Shown here in pieces: positions 1-7,390 of a stretch of DNA of 9,324 bases. Made by a program: the position numbers and the translations under genes. The stretch is from Flavobacteriales bacterium UBA5933. GTDB taxonomy: Bacteria > Bacteroidota > Bacteroidia > Flavobacteriales > Weeksellaceae. A model generated the notes under the pieces. It saw nothing but the letters and a program-made list of their open reading frames with translations, had not been told where the DNA came from and did not search any database. The stretch covers positions 1 through 9,324 of the forward strand of contig DJDD01000185.1 in the NCBI GenBank assembly GCA_002430925.1, given 5' to 3'. Position 1 is the stretch's first letter; every line of letters starts with the position of its first letter.

Positions 1-2
1 CA

Positions 3-47
3 CGGTGCGAAGCAATTGCCCCAAAAATAGAATTAAAAAAAGTTTAA
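3..47 (+). CDS. Possible 3' end of an unidentified gene (partial)
   Basis: The frame starting at base 3 is open from the window edge and encodes RCEAIAPKIELKKV before a TAA at 45-47. It ends 17 bases before a strong hairpin terminator, which is where a + strand gene would be expected to stop. Too little remains to name a product. Frame 1 (ending TAG at 28-30) is also possible. Frame 2 runs through the terminator hairpin and is less likely. The assignment rests only on position and on the absence of another explanation. Confidence 0.3.
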   Translation, partial: RCEAIAPKIELKKV

Positions 48-64
48 ATAACGACAATAAAATA

Positions 65-98
65 AAAAGCCGTTCTGAATATTTTCAGAACGGCTTTT
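65..98. terminator. Bidirectional intrinsic terminator between the upstream gene and gcvP
   Basis: A perfect 15-bp stem pairs 65-79 with 84-98 around a TATT loop. The stem has a GC-rich core (GCCGTTCTG) and A/T ends, so each strand finishes in a short U run. It lies 22 bases beyond the gcvP stop on the minus strand and just after the possible + strand gene end at 47, so it probably terminates convergent transcripts from both sides. Confidence 0.85.
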
Positions 99-119
99 AG
101 TATTATATATATTTTAATT

Positions 120-2975
120 TTAGTCCATGTAAGCTTCAATAGGAGCACAAGTACAAATTAAATTTCTATCTCCATAAGCATCATCAATACGAGATACAGA
201 AGCAAAGAATTTACGTTCTCTAACCCATTCTAATGGGAATGCAGCTTTAGAACGAGTATAAGGATATTCCCATTCATCAGAAGTTAATAAATGTTGTGGG
301 TGAGGAGCGTTATGTAGAACATTATTATCTACAGGATAATCTCCATTAGCAACTTCATCTATTTCTTGACGAATAGAAATTAAAGCATCACAAAAACGAT
401 CTAATTCTGCTTTGTTTTCAGATTCTGTTGGCTCAACCATCAAAGTTCCAGCAACTGGGAAAGAAACAGTAGGAGCATGGAAACCATAATCTATTAAACG
501 TTTTGCTATATCTGTAACTTCAATTCCAGCTTTTTTAAATGGACGACAATCTAAAATAAATTCATGTGCTACAACATTGTTTGCATTTGTATATAAAATA
601 TCATAATGTTTCTCTAAACGAGATTTCATATAGTTTGCATTTAATATTGCACCTTGTGTAGCTTTTAATAAACCTTCTGCACCTAACATTAAAATGTAAG
701 AGTAAGAAATTGGTAAAATAAATGCAGAACCGTAAGGAGCAGCTGCGAATGTATTTTTAGCTTCTTTACCACCAGTTTCAATTAATGGAGAAGAACCTAA
801 GAATGGAGCTAAGTGAGATTTAACACAGATTGGTCCAACACCAGGTCCACCACCACCATGAGGGATAGCAAATGTTTTGTGTAAGTTTAAGTGACAAACA
901 TCGGCACCGATATTTCCTGGAGAAGTTAATCCAACTTGTGCATTCATATTTGCGCCGTCCATGTAAACTTGTCCTCCATATTCGTGAATCATAGTTGTAA
1001 CTTCTTCGATATTACTGTCAAATGCACCGTAAGTAGATGGATAAGTAATCATTAAAGCAGCTAAATTATCTTTATGTTTTTCACATTTTTCTTTTAAATC
1101 AACTAAATCAGTTTCACCAGATTCTAAGTTTTTTACAACAACAACTTGCATTCCTGCCATAGCAGCAGAAGCAGGATTTGTTCCGTGAGCTGATTGTGGA
1201 ATTAAAACAACATTACGATGATCTTCTCCTTTTGATTGGAAATAAGAACGAATCACCATTAATCCTGCATATTCTCCTTGTGCACCAGAGTTTGGTTGTA
1301 AAGATGTAGCATCAAATCCTGTGATTACAGCTAAGTAATCTTCTAAGTTTTTGATTAATGTTTGGTATCCTACAACTTGTTCTTTTGGAGTAAATGGGTG
1401 AACATTACCCATTCTTTCCCATGACATATGTAAAAGTTCTGTAGCAGCATTCAATTTCATTGTACAAGATCCTAATGCAATCATTGATTGATTTAGAGCT
1501 AAATCTTTACGCTCTAAACGTTTGATGTAGCGCATTAATTCTGTTTCTGTGTGGAATGAATTGAAGTTTTCATGCGTTAAGAAATCAGAAGTTCTAATTA
1601 AATTTTCAGGTAAATATGTATCTTCTACTTCAAATTCAAAACCTTCTTCAGTATTTTTAATTGTTGCAAAAACACTTAATATTTCGAAAATATCTTCTTC
1701 TGAAGTCATCTCATCAACTGTAATAGAAATTTTTCCAGCTTCGAAACCATTTACGTTAATTTCTTCTTCAGCAAATATTTTTACAATTTCGTCTGAGTTT
1801 TCAACTTCGATTTGTACTGTATCAAAGAAAGAAGTATTAACAGTTTTAAATCCTAAATGTTGAACACCAGCTTGTAAAATACCAGCTTTTGTATGAATTT
1901 GATTTGCGATATATTGTAAACCGTCTTTACCATGATATACAGCATAAAAAGAAGCCATTACAGCCAATAATACTTGTGCAGTACAAATATTAGAAGTTGC
2001 TTTTTCACGTTTTATATGTTGTTCACGTGTTTGTAAAGCCATACGCAAAGCACGGTTTCCTAAACGATCTTGAGAAACACCAATGATACGTCCTGGAATA
2101 GAGCGTTTATAATCTTCTGTACAAGATAAAAATGCAGCGTGTGGTCCACCATATCCCATAGGAACACCAAAACGTTGAGAAGTACCAATAACAATATCAG
2201 CTCCCCATTCTCCTGGAGGTGTTAATAATGTTAGAGCTAATAAATCTGTTGCAACAGCAACTTTAATTCCTAAAGCATTAACTTTTTCTATAAAAGAACT
2301 ATAGTGGTTAATTTGTCCTCCTTTTCCTATATATTGTACAATAGCACCAAAGAACTCTTCTGTTAATTTTGTTGTTTCGAAATTTCCGATTACTAATTCA
2401 ATTCCTAATCCTTCTGCTTTTGTTTGTAAAACTGCAATGGATTGAGGGAATAAATTATCAGCAACAAAAAATTTGATTACATTATTTTTCTTTTGTTCTC
2501 TTGTACGAGATTCTAATAACATATGCATAGCTTCACCACAAGCGGTTCCTTCATCTAATAAAGAAGCATTTGCAATAGGTAAACCAGTTAAATCAGAGAT
2601 AACAGTTTGAAAATTTAGTAAAGCTTCTAAACGTCCTTGTGCAATTTCTGCTTGATATGGAGTATATGCAGTATACCAACCTGCATTTTCTAATACATTA
2701 CGTTGTATTGGTGCAGGTAAAATAGTTCCGTAATACCCATAACCAATGTAATTTTTAATTTTTTTGTTAAGAGAAGCTAACTCAGCTAAATGATTTGTTG
2801 TTTCAAATTCTGATAATGCATCAGGTAAATCTAAACTATCTTTTAGTCGAATGTTTTGCGGAAGAGTTGCATCAACTAAAGCTTCAATAGAATCTTTACC
2901 AATAACAGAAAGCATTTCTTTAGCTTGTTCAGAGTTATTTCCAATATGTCTTAAGGAAAAATCGTTTGTGTTCAT
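120..2975 (-). CDS. gcvP: Glycine dehydrogenase (decarboxylating), glycine cleavage system P-protein
   Basis: This cytosolic PLP enzyme decarboxylates glycine and passes the aminomethyl group to the lipoyl arm of the H-protein (GcvH), feeding one-carbon units to tetrahydrofolate. The 951-residue product is the full-length single-chain type (E. coli GcvP is 957 residues), with two homologous halves. Family motifs are present in order: RHIG near the N-terminus, SLLDEGTA, QRFGVPMGYGGPHAAF, DRLGNRALRMALQTREQHIKR, LGSCTMKLNA, QPNSGAQGEYAG, SAHGTNPASA and YMDGANMNAQVG. The PLP-binding lysine is K700 in LNLHKTFAIPHGGGGPG. The ATG at 2973-2975 gives the expected N-terminus. The gene stands alone, with no gcvT or gcvH beside it. 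No glycine riboswitch is evident in the 210 bases upstream. The best -7 candidate is TATTTTTA at 3003-3010 on the minus strand, one mismatch from TAnnTTTG and without a clear -33 element. Confidence 0.98.
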   Translation of the reverse strand: MNTNDFSLRHIGNNSEQAKEMLSVIGKDSIEALVDATLPQNIRLKDSLDLPDALSEFETTNHLAELASLNKKIKNYIGYGYYGTILPAPIQRNVLENAGWYTAYTPYQAEIAQGRLEALLNFQTVISDLTGLPIANASLLDEGTACGEAMHMLLESRTREQKKNNVIKFFVADNLFPQSIAVLQTKAEGLGIELVIGNFETTKLTEEFFGAIVQYIGKGGQINHYSSFIEKVNALGIKVAVATDLLALTLLTPPGEWGADIVIGTSQRFGVPMGYGGPHAAFLSCTEDYKRSIPGRIIGVSQDRLGNRALRMALQTREQHIKREKATSNICTAQVLLAVMASFYAVYHGKDGLQYIANQIHTKAGILQAGVQHLGFKTVNTSFFDTVQIEVENSDEIVKIFAEEEINVNGFEAGKISITVDEMTSEEDIFEILSVFATIKNTEEGFEFEVEDTYLPENLIRTSDFLTHENFNSFHTETELMRYIKRLERKDLALNQSMIALGSCTMKLNAATELLHMSWERMGNVHPFTPKEQVVGYQTLIKNLEDYLAVITGFDATSLQPNSGAQGEYAGLMVIRSYFQSKGEDHRNVVLIPQSAHGTNPASAAMAGMQVVVVKNLESGETDLVDLKEKCEKHKDNLAALMITYPSTYGAFDSNIEEVTTMIHEYGGQVYMDGANMNAQVGLTSPGNIGADVCHLNLHKTFAIPHGGGGPGVGPICVKSHLAPFLGSSPLIETGGKEAKNTFAAAPYGSAFILPISYSYILMLGAEGLLKATQGAILNANYMKSRLEKHYDILYTNANNVVAHEFILDCRPFKKAGIEVTDIAKRLIDYGFHAPTVSFPVAGTLMVEPTESENKAELDRFCDALISIRQEIDEVANGDYPVDNNVLHNAPHPQHLLTSDEWEYPYTRSKAAFPLEWVRERKFFASVSRIDDAYGDRNLICTCAPIEAYMD

Positions 2976-3185
2976 TGTGTTTGCGATATGTTTATTTTCG
3001 CGTAAAAATACTGAAAATTCTCATAAAATAAAACATTCATTACTCATATAAAATAATAAAAAAAGATGAAATAAAAAATGTTTTTTATTGAATAAAATGG
3101 TAATATTGACAAGCCAATTTAAATAGATATTGTTATCTTTATTTTGTATTTTGGTACAAGCCTAATGCAATCAGATATATTTTTT

Positions 3186-3506
3186 ATGGAATTAAATAAT
3201 AATCAGGATACTAAAAAAGAGAAAAAATTTCCTTTCTTAAAGAAATTGGAAATAATGATAGAAGACGCTAAACTAGAAGATTCAAAGAAATCTAAAATGA
3301 AGCGTGTTCATAAAAAAGGTAGTTCCCAAATTGCAAAAAAAATGGGAGAAGAAGCTGTAGAAATGGTTATCGCATCTGAACAAGATAATGATGAAAATTT
3401 CTTGGAGGAATCAGCCGATGTATTTTTTTATTACCTTATGGCTTTACATGATCGAGGTTATGAATTGAAAGATGTTTTAGAAATTCTAAAGAAAAGACAT
3501 AAATAA
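3186..3506 (+). CDS. Stand-alone phosphoribosyl-ATP diphosphatase (HisE-like, MazG-fold)
   Basis: The product resembles HisE, the enzyme that removes pyrophosphate from phosphoribosyl-ATP in the second step of histidine synthesis, and belongs to the all-alpha NTP pyrophosphohydrolase (MazG) superfamily. From the chosen start it has 106 residues. The core is FLKKLEIMIEDA, then KGSSQIAKKMGEEAVEMVIA and EESADVFFYYLMALHDRGYELKDVLEILKKR. The metal-binding pattern of the superfamily is visible as E55-E56-xx-E59 followed by E75-xx-D78. I chose ATG at 3186. A longer reading would begin at TTG 3144 and add 14 poorly conserved residues. In many Bacteroidota this activity is the C-terminal half of a fused HisIE protein inside a his operon. 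Here there is no HisI domain and no his gene nearby, so the true substrate is open. A possible promoter is TTGACA at 3106 with TATCTTTA at 3134, but its spacing is long and the evidence weak. Confidence 0.8.
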   Translation: MELNNNQDTKKEKKFPFLKKLEIMIEDAKLEDSKKSKMKRVHKKGSSQIAKKMGEEAVEMVIASEQDNDENFLEESADVFFYYLMALHDRGYELKDVLEILKKRHK

Positions 3507-3524
3507 AATCACAAAGTTATTTGT

Positions 3525-3561
3525 AAGGCTAAATTTTTAATTATTCTAAGAATTTAGCTTT
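3525..3561 (+). terminator. Probable terminator of the HisE-like gene, overlapping the end of the DCC gene
   Basis: Bases 3525-3538 pair with 3548-3561 (core GCTAAATT/AATTTAGC, two G-U wobbles) around a 9-base loop, followed by TTTTAATTCTTT on the + strand. The hairpin begins 18 bases after the HisE-like stop. Its 3' arm and loop lie inside the last codons and stop codon of the convergent DCC gene. It is AT-rich and so weaker than the other terminators here. Confidence 0.45.
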
Positions 3562-3939
3562 TAATTCTTTCGTAGGTAACCAACAACTTTCTTGTTTTCC
3601 AAATAATTTGTAACGATTATTAGCGATTAAGCTATAAAAAAAATCACGAATAGGTTTAGGAACAACAATAAAATAGTTTAACCAAGAAATATTTTTATCC
3701 AAGTGTTTTGCAATTTTTAGTGCTGCAGAAGATTTAGTGTAGTATTTATTATCTTCAATATAAATTATTGAATCAAAATTATTTTGATCTATTTTTTTTT
3801 CTTTTAAAAAACTTTGTCCAAAATTAGATTGTAATGAAGCAAATTTAAAATAATTATGTTTATCATGTTCTATAACGAACTGAACAGATTTATTACATAA
3901 ATTGCAAATTCCATCAAATAAAATAATTTTCTCTTTCAT
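3541..3939 (-). CDS. DCC-family thiol-disulfide oxidoreductase (DUF393)
   Basis: This is a small thioredoxin-like redox protein of the DCC family, named for the DxxCxxC motif near its N-terminus. From ATG at 3937-3939 it has 132 residues. The motif is FDGICNLCN (D9, C12, C15), placed directly after the first beta strand as is usual for the family. Other family features are the KSSAALKI segment (about 69-76) and the C-terminal RYKLFGKQESCWLP with C119. No signal peptide is seen, so it is probably cytosolic. Longer readings from TTG 3957 or ATG 3954 are possible, but the TTG codon lies inside a perfect -7 promoter element (3955-3962), which argues for the 3939 start. It is head-to-head with the HTTM gene, 72 bases apart. 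The family's exact substrates are largely uncharacterised. Confidence 0.88.
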   Translation of the reverse strand: MKEKIILFDGICNLCNKSVQFVIEHDKHNYFKFASLQSNFGQSFLKEKKIDQNNFDSIIYIEDNKYYTKSSAALKIAKHLDKNISWLNYFIVVPKPIRDFFYSLIANNRYKLFGKQESCWLPTKELKAKFLE

Positions 3940-3954
3940 TAAATAAATGTACAT

Positions 3955-3962
3955 CAAAAATA
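3955..3962 (-). promoter_or_regulatory. -7 promoter element of the DCC gene (TATTTTTG)
   Basis: The minus strand reads TATTTTTG, a perfect match to the Bacteroidota -7 consensus TAnnTTTG. Transcription would start around 3949, leaving about 10 untranslated bases before the ATG at 3939. No clear TTG -33 element stands at the expected distance, so the assignment rests on the -7 box and its position. Confidence 0.5.
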
Positions 3963-4011
3963 GTTAAACTATAATGAATAGTTATAAATTAGCTAAAATT
4001 AATCGATAAAA

Positions 4012-5400
4012 ATGTTTAGTGAATATTTTTTTAGGAAGGTAGATAATTCGCCTCTTGTTATATTTCGTATAATTTTCGGATTATTAATTGTTGCAGAATG
4101 TTGGGGAGCTATTTTTACAGGGTGGGTACAATCCAATTTTGTAGAACCTCATTTATCGTTTTCATTTATAGGATTCGAATGGACAAATGTTTTTCTAGGT
4201 CATAATATGATTTACCTTTATGTCTTAATGGGGATTTTAGGCTGGTTTATTGCATTTGGCTTTTTATATAGATTTTCTACAATATTTTTTGCCATTTTTT
4301 GGTCATTAACATATTTTATGCAAAAAACAAGTTATAATAACCATTATTATTTGTTTATGCTAATTTCGTGGATGATGACAATAATACCAGCTCATCAATT
4401 TTTTTCTATTGATTGTATAATTTTTCCAAAAATAAAACGATTAACATGTCGTAATTGGATTCCAACAATTTTTATTATTCAATTATTAATTGTTTATACA
4501 TTCGCAGCAATTGTAAAGATTTACCCAGATTGGTTTAATGGAACTTTTTTACACATTACATTTTCTTATTATGCTAATATTTTATCAACAAAATATCATC
4601 TTACAGGTTTATCAAATGTAATAAGTAGTATGAAATTTGCACAAGTGTTTGCTGTATTAGGTTTTTTATTTGATCTTCTTATTATTCCTGCAATGTTAGT
4701 AAAAAAGACAAGACCAACAGCATTTAAATGTGCACTTTTCTTTCATATATTTAATTCAATAACTTTACGTATAGGTATTTTTCCATTTTTTGCTTTAGCA
4801 ATGATGATTTTTTTCTATGATCCTGTAAAAGTTCAAGAGATTGTTTTCCCAAAAAAGTCCTTTATGATGGATCGTTCAAGTGAAGATAATTTATTAACAA
4901 CCAATAGGGTTATGTTTTCATATTTACTTTGTTTTTATGTTTTATGGCAAATATATTTACCTGTCCGTAATTATTTTATACCAGGAGATGTACTTTGGAC
5001 AGAAGAAGGACATCGTCTTTCTTGGCGTATGATGTTAAGAAATAAATCAGGAGAAGTTATTGTTTATGTTTCAAAACCAGATCCGAAACATAAAGGTAAA
5101 TTTTTGAAAAGAGAGAAGGTTTTTTTAGATAATTATATAAATCATAAACAAATATCTAAGATGTCTTTCAGTCCAGATATGATGTGGCAATTTGCGCGAT
5201 TTGTTAAGTTAGATTATGAGAAAAAAGGAGTTAAAGATGTAAAAGTTTTTGTTGATGCTAAAGTATCTGTAAACGGAAGTCCTTATTATCAGTTTACAAA
5301 TCCTAATTATAATTTGGCTTACACAACATGGAGTTATTTTGGTCATCAAGATTGGATTTTGCCACAACCTAAAGAATTATACTTATCTTATTTTCAATAA
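4012..5400 (+). CDS. HTTM-domain membrane protein, vitamin K-dependent gamma-carboxylase family
   Basis: This 462-residue integral membrane protein belongs to the HTTM / gamma-glutamyl carboxylase (VKGC) family. Around seven or eight hydrophobic helices are visible (roughly 14-35, 65-85, 88-103, 110-127, 151-168, 211-230, 240-268, 299-316), followed by a soluble C-terminal domain (about 328-462). Family motifs are QKTSYNNHYYL (103-113), FAAIVKIYPDWFNG (164-177), FHIFNSITLRIGIFPF (244-259) and EEGHRLSWRMMLR (331-343). From memory of the human sequence, H111 aligns with human GGCX His160, and K169 aligns with the catalytic base Lys218. Human GGCX uses reduced vitamin K to carboxylate glutamates. 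Bacterial homologues mostly have unknown substrates, and this organism would more likely offer menaquinol. The ATG at 4012 is the natural start. It diverges from a DCC redox gene and is followed 36 bases later by a lipoprotein gene, possibly co-transcribed. Confidence 0.88.
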   Translation: MFSEYFFRKVDNSPLVIFRIIFGLLIVAECWGAIFTGWVQSNFVEPHLSFSFIGFEWTNVFLGHNMIYLYVLMGILGWFIAFGFLYRFSTIFFAIFWSLTYFMQKTSYNNHYYLFMLISWMMTIIPAHQFFSIDCIIFPKIKRLTCRNWIPTIFIIQLLIVYTFAAIVKIYPDWFNGTFLHITFSYYANILSTKYHLTGLSNVISSMKFAQVFAVLGFLFDLLIIPAMLVKKTRPTAFKCALFFHIFNSITLRIGIFPFFALAMMIFFYDPVKVQEIVFPKKSFMMDRSSEDNLLTTNRVMFSYLLCFYVLWQIYLPVRNYFIPGDVLWTEEGHRLSWRMMLRNKSGEVIVYVSKPDPKHKGKFLKREKVFLDNYINHKQISKMSFSPDMMWQFARFVKLDYEKKGVKDVKVFVDAKVSVNGSPYYQFTNPNYNLAYTTWSYFGHQDWILPQPKELYLSYFQ

Positions 5401-5436
5401 ATTTTGTAACTTTATAAATATCAAACAAATCTAATT

Positions 5437-5943
5437 ATGAGAAATATTTTTTTTACAATCGCATTTGTATCAGTATTGTTTTCTTGTGGAAACAAAACAG
5501 AACAAATAGGTGTTAATGCTTATAAAGGGATTGATAAGCAAGAAAAAGAACAAAAAGATTTAGATAGTATAGGAAAAGAAGCAAGACAAACATTTGATGA
5601 TTTCAAGTTAGCTTTGTCTATGAAAGATACAACAACTACTAATTTTATTGTAAAAGAAATGTATAATATTCCTAATTCTACTCAAAAAGAACATGTTTGG
5701 ATTAGAGATGTTTATACAGATCAAGATGATCAACTTAAAGGAGTGGTTGATAATGCACCTCAATACACAAAAGATGTAAAATTAAATGATACAGTAATTA
5801 TAAAACCAGAAGAAATTTCTGATTGGATGTATTATAAAGGAGATAAAATGATAGGAGGTTATAGCATTAAATACATGAGAAGTAAACTTACAGCAGAAGA
5901 ACGTAAGAAATTCGATGAACAATATAAGGTTAAATTTGATTAA
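5437..5943 (+). CDS. DUF2314 (YegJ-like) lipoprotein
   Basis: The 168-residue product begins with a lipoprotein signal (MRN, hydrophobic 4-15, lipobox LFSC) with lipidated cysteine C17, so it is exported and membrane-anchored. Residues about 18-60 are a charged, helical linker rich in Lys, Glu and Asp. Residues about 68-165 match the DUF2314 domain as I know it from E. coli YegJ: FIVKEMY, EHVWIRDVY, LKGVVDNAP, LNDTVIIKPEEISDWMYYKGDKMIGGYSIKYMR. The function of DUF2314 is unknown. Residues after the cysteine (GNKTEQ) do not clearly match the charged surface-export signals described for Capnocytophaga and Flavobacterium lipoproteins, so side of membrane is open. The gene starts 36 bases after the HTTM stop. 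TAACTTTA at 5407 is one mismatch from a -7 box but lacks a -33 partner, so read-through from HTTM is the simpler idea. A terminator follows at once. Confidence 0.85.
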   Translation: MRNIFFTIAFVSVLFSCGNKTEQIGVNAYKGIDKQEKEQKDLDSIGKEARQTFDDFKLALSMKDTTTTNFIVKEMYNIPNSTQKEHVWIRDVYTDQDDQLKGVVDNAPQYTKDVKLNDTVIIKPEEISDWMYYKGDKMIGGYSIKYMRSKLTAEERKKFDEQYKVKFD

Positions 5944-5947
5944 CCAT

Positions 5948-5980
5948 AAAAAACGGCTAATTCAATTAGCCGTTTTTTTT
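5948..5980. terminator. Bidirectional terminator between the lipoprotein gene and pepP
   Basis: A 14-bp perfect stem pairs 5948-5961 with 5965-5978 around a 3-base loop, with core ACGGCTAAT, six or more A's on the left and eight T's on the right. It lies between two convergent genes, 4 bases after the stop at 5943 and just past the pepP stop at 5985-5987, so it fits terminating both. Confidence 0.92.
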
Positions 5981-5984
5981 CTTT

Positions 5985-7289
5985 CTATTTATTCATTAAA
6001 TCTTCAATTTCTTCCGCTTCAATAGGAATATTACGCATCAAATTAAATGGATTTCCTTCTTTTTGTATCACATAATTATCTTCTAAGCGTATCCCGAAAC
6101 CTTCTTCTTGAAGATAGAATCCTGGTTCGATAGTAAATACCATGTTAGCTGTAAAATCATCTGTTAAGATTCCGTAATCATGTGTATCTAATCCCATGTG
6201 ATGAGATGTTCCATGCATCATATATTTTTTATAGGCAGGCCAAGAAGAATCTTCATTTTGCACATCAGCTTTATCTAATAAGCCTAAACCTAATAATTCA
6301 GAAGTATAAACTTTTCCCATTTCTTCGTGGAATTTATACCAATTATTACCAGCTATTAATCTATCTTCAGCTTCTTTTTTACAACGTAAAATAGAATCAT
6401 AAACTTCACGTTGACGTTTTGTAAACTTTCCATTTACAGGAATTGTACGAGACATATCAGAAGAATAGTTTGCATATTCTGCAGCAACATCAAATAAGAT
6501 TAAATCACCATCTTTACATTGTTGATTGTTTTGAATATAATGTAAAACATTCGCATTGTTACCTGCAGCTATAATCGGAGTATAAGCAAAACCTTTTGAA
6601 CGATTACGTAAAAATTCATGTACAAATTCTGCTTCTATTTCGAATTCCCAAACATCAGGTTTTACAAAGTTTAATATTCTTCTAAATCCTTTTTCTGTAA
6701 TGTCACAAGCATGCTGAATTAAATCTATTTCTTCTTGTTCTTTTACAGAACGTAAACGCTGTAAAATAGGATTAGAACGTAAATAAGTATGCCCAGGATA
6801 ATCTCTCTGTAATTGTTTTGTAAAGCGATCTTCTCGTGTCTCTAGTTGAGGTGCTTCAGAAACACGGTAATGTTCATTTTTATTAATATACACGTTTTCT
6901 GCTTCTACCATCAATTTTCTTAAAATAGCTGGTAAATCTTGTAACCAAAGAACTGTTTTTATTCCAGAAACATCAGTTGCTTGTTTTTTAGAAAGTTTTT
7001 CTCCTTCCCAAATAGCAATATGTTCATTTGTTTCTCTTACAAATAAAATTTCTCTGTATTTAGCATCATACGCATCAGGGAAAATTAGTAAAACAGATTC
7101 TTCTTGATCTACTCCAGATAAATAGAAAATATCACGATGTTGTGCAAATGGTAAAGTAGAGTCAGAAGAAATAGGATAAATATCATTTGAATTAAATATA
7201 GCTAAAGATTTAGGCTTTAATTCTTTTGAGAATTTAGCTCTATTCTTAATAAATAATTCGCTTGATATAGGACTGTATTTTGTAGTCAT
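5985..7289 (-). CDS. pepP: Xaa-Pro aminopeptidase (aminopeptidase P, M24B)
   Basis: This cytosolic metallopeptidase releases the N-terminal residue from peptides whose second residue is proline. At 434 residues it is close to E. coli PepP (about 440). The N-terminal creatinase-like domain (about 1-175) holds PFAQHRDIFYLSGVDQEES. The C-terminal pita-bread domain carries all five dinuclear metal ligands: D267 (LILFDVAAEY), D278 (YSSDMSRTIPV), H363 (GTSHHMGLDTHD), E388 (FTIEPGFY) and E403 (GIRLEDNY). H250 and H370 match the usual accessory histidines. The ATG at 7287-7289 is the start and follows a perfect -7 box by about 22 bases. The gene is monocistronic, ending at a bidirectional terminator. 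Nothing in the sequence looks damaged or unusual. Confidence 0.96.
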   Translation of the reverse strand: MTTKYSPISSELFIKNRAKFSKELKPKSLAIFNSNDIYPISSDSTLPFAQHRDIFYLSGVDQEESVLLIFPDAYDAKYREILFVRETNEHIAIWEGEKLSKKQATDVSGIKTVLWLQDLPAILRKLMVEAENVYINKNEHYRVSEAPQLETREDRFTKQLQRDYPGHTYLRSNPILQRLRSVKEQEEIDLIQHACDITEKGFRRILNFVKPDVWEFEIEAEFVHEFLRNRSKGFAYTPIIAAGNNANVLHYIQNNQQCKDGDLILFDVAAEYANYSSDMSRTIPVNGKFTKRQREVYDSILRCKKEAEDRLIAGNNWYKFHEEMGKVYTSELLGLGLLDKADVQNEDSSWPAYKKYMMHGTSHHMGLDTHDYGILTDDFTANMVFTIEPGFYLQEEGFGIRLEDNYVIQKEGNPFNLMRNIPIEAEEIEDLMNK

Positions 7290-7310
7290 AATTATTGTTT
7301 AATGTATGAC

Positions 7311-7318
7311 CAAATTTA
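7311..7318 (-). promoter_or_regulatory. -7 promoter element of pepP (TAAATTTG)
   Basis: The minus strand reads TAAATTTG, a perfect match to TAnnTTTG, placed 22 bases upstream of the pepP ATG. Transcription would begin near 7305. No TTG is visible at the -33 distance, where the T-run of the upstream terminator (7335-7341) lies instead. Its position downstream of that terminator means pepP need not be read from further upstream. Confidence 0.6.
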
Positions 7319-7343
7319 AGAAGATGTTTTTATATAAAAAAGG

Positions 7344-7370
7344 AAAACCCTCGCAAGACGCGAGGGTTTT
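7344..7370 (-). terminator. Intrinsic terminator of the candidate small RNA
   Basis: An 11-bp perfect stem pairs 7344-7354 with 7360-7370 (core CCCTCGC/GCGAGGG) around a 5-base loop. On the minus strand it is followed by CC and a run of T's (7335-7341), the classic order for an intrinsic terminator. On the plus strand only the four T's of the stem follow, then AACC, so termination is favoured on the minus strand. Confidence 0.75.
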
Positions 7371-7390
7371 AACCTTAACCAACCTAAACC
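7371..7390 (-). repeat. Fourfold GGTT array in the candidate small RNA
   Basis: On the minus strand four GGTT units occur in 20 bases, arranged GG-TTTA-GG-TT-GG-TTAA-GG-TT, immediately before the terminator stem. The G pairs are spaced by 4, 2 and 4 bases, which would permit a weak two-layer G-quadruplex or give a repeated single-stranded pairing sequence. Confidence 0.6.

Noticed and set aside
1549..1863. 104-codon open frame on + inside gcvP
   Set aside because: It is antisense to a fully conserved gene, has low-complexity Ser/Ile-rich translation and no family resemblance.
2976..3185. Glycine riboswitch upstream of gcvP
   Set aside because: The interval is nearly all A and T with no GC-rich helices or conserved riboswitch core on the minus strand.
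6182..6394. 70-codon open frame on + inside pepP
   Set aside because: It is antisense to the M24 catalytic domain, with no start signals or similarity.
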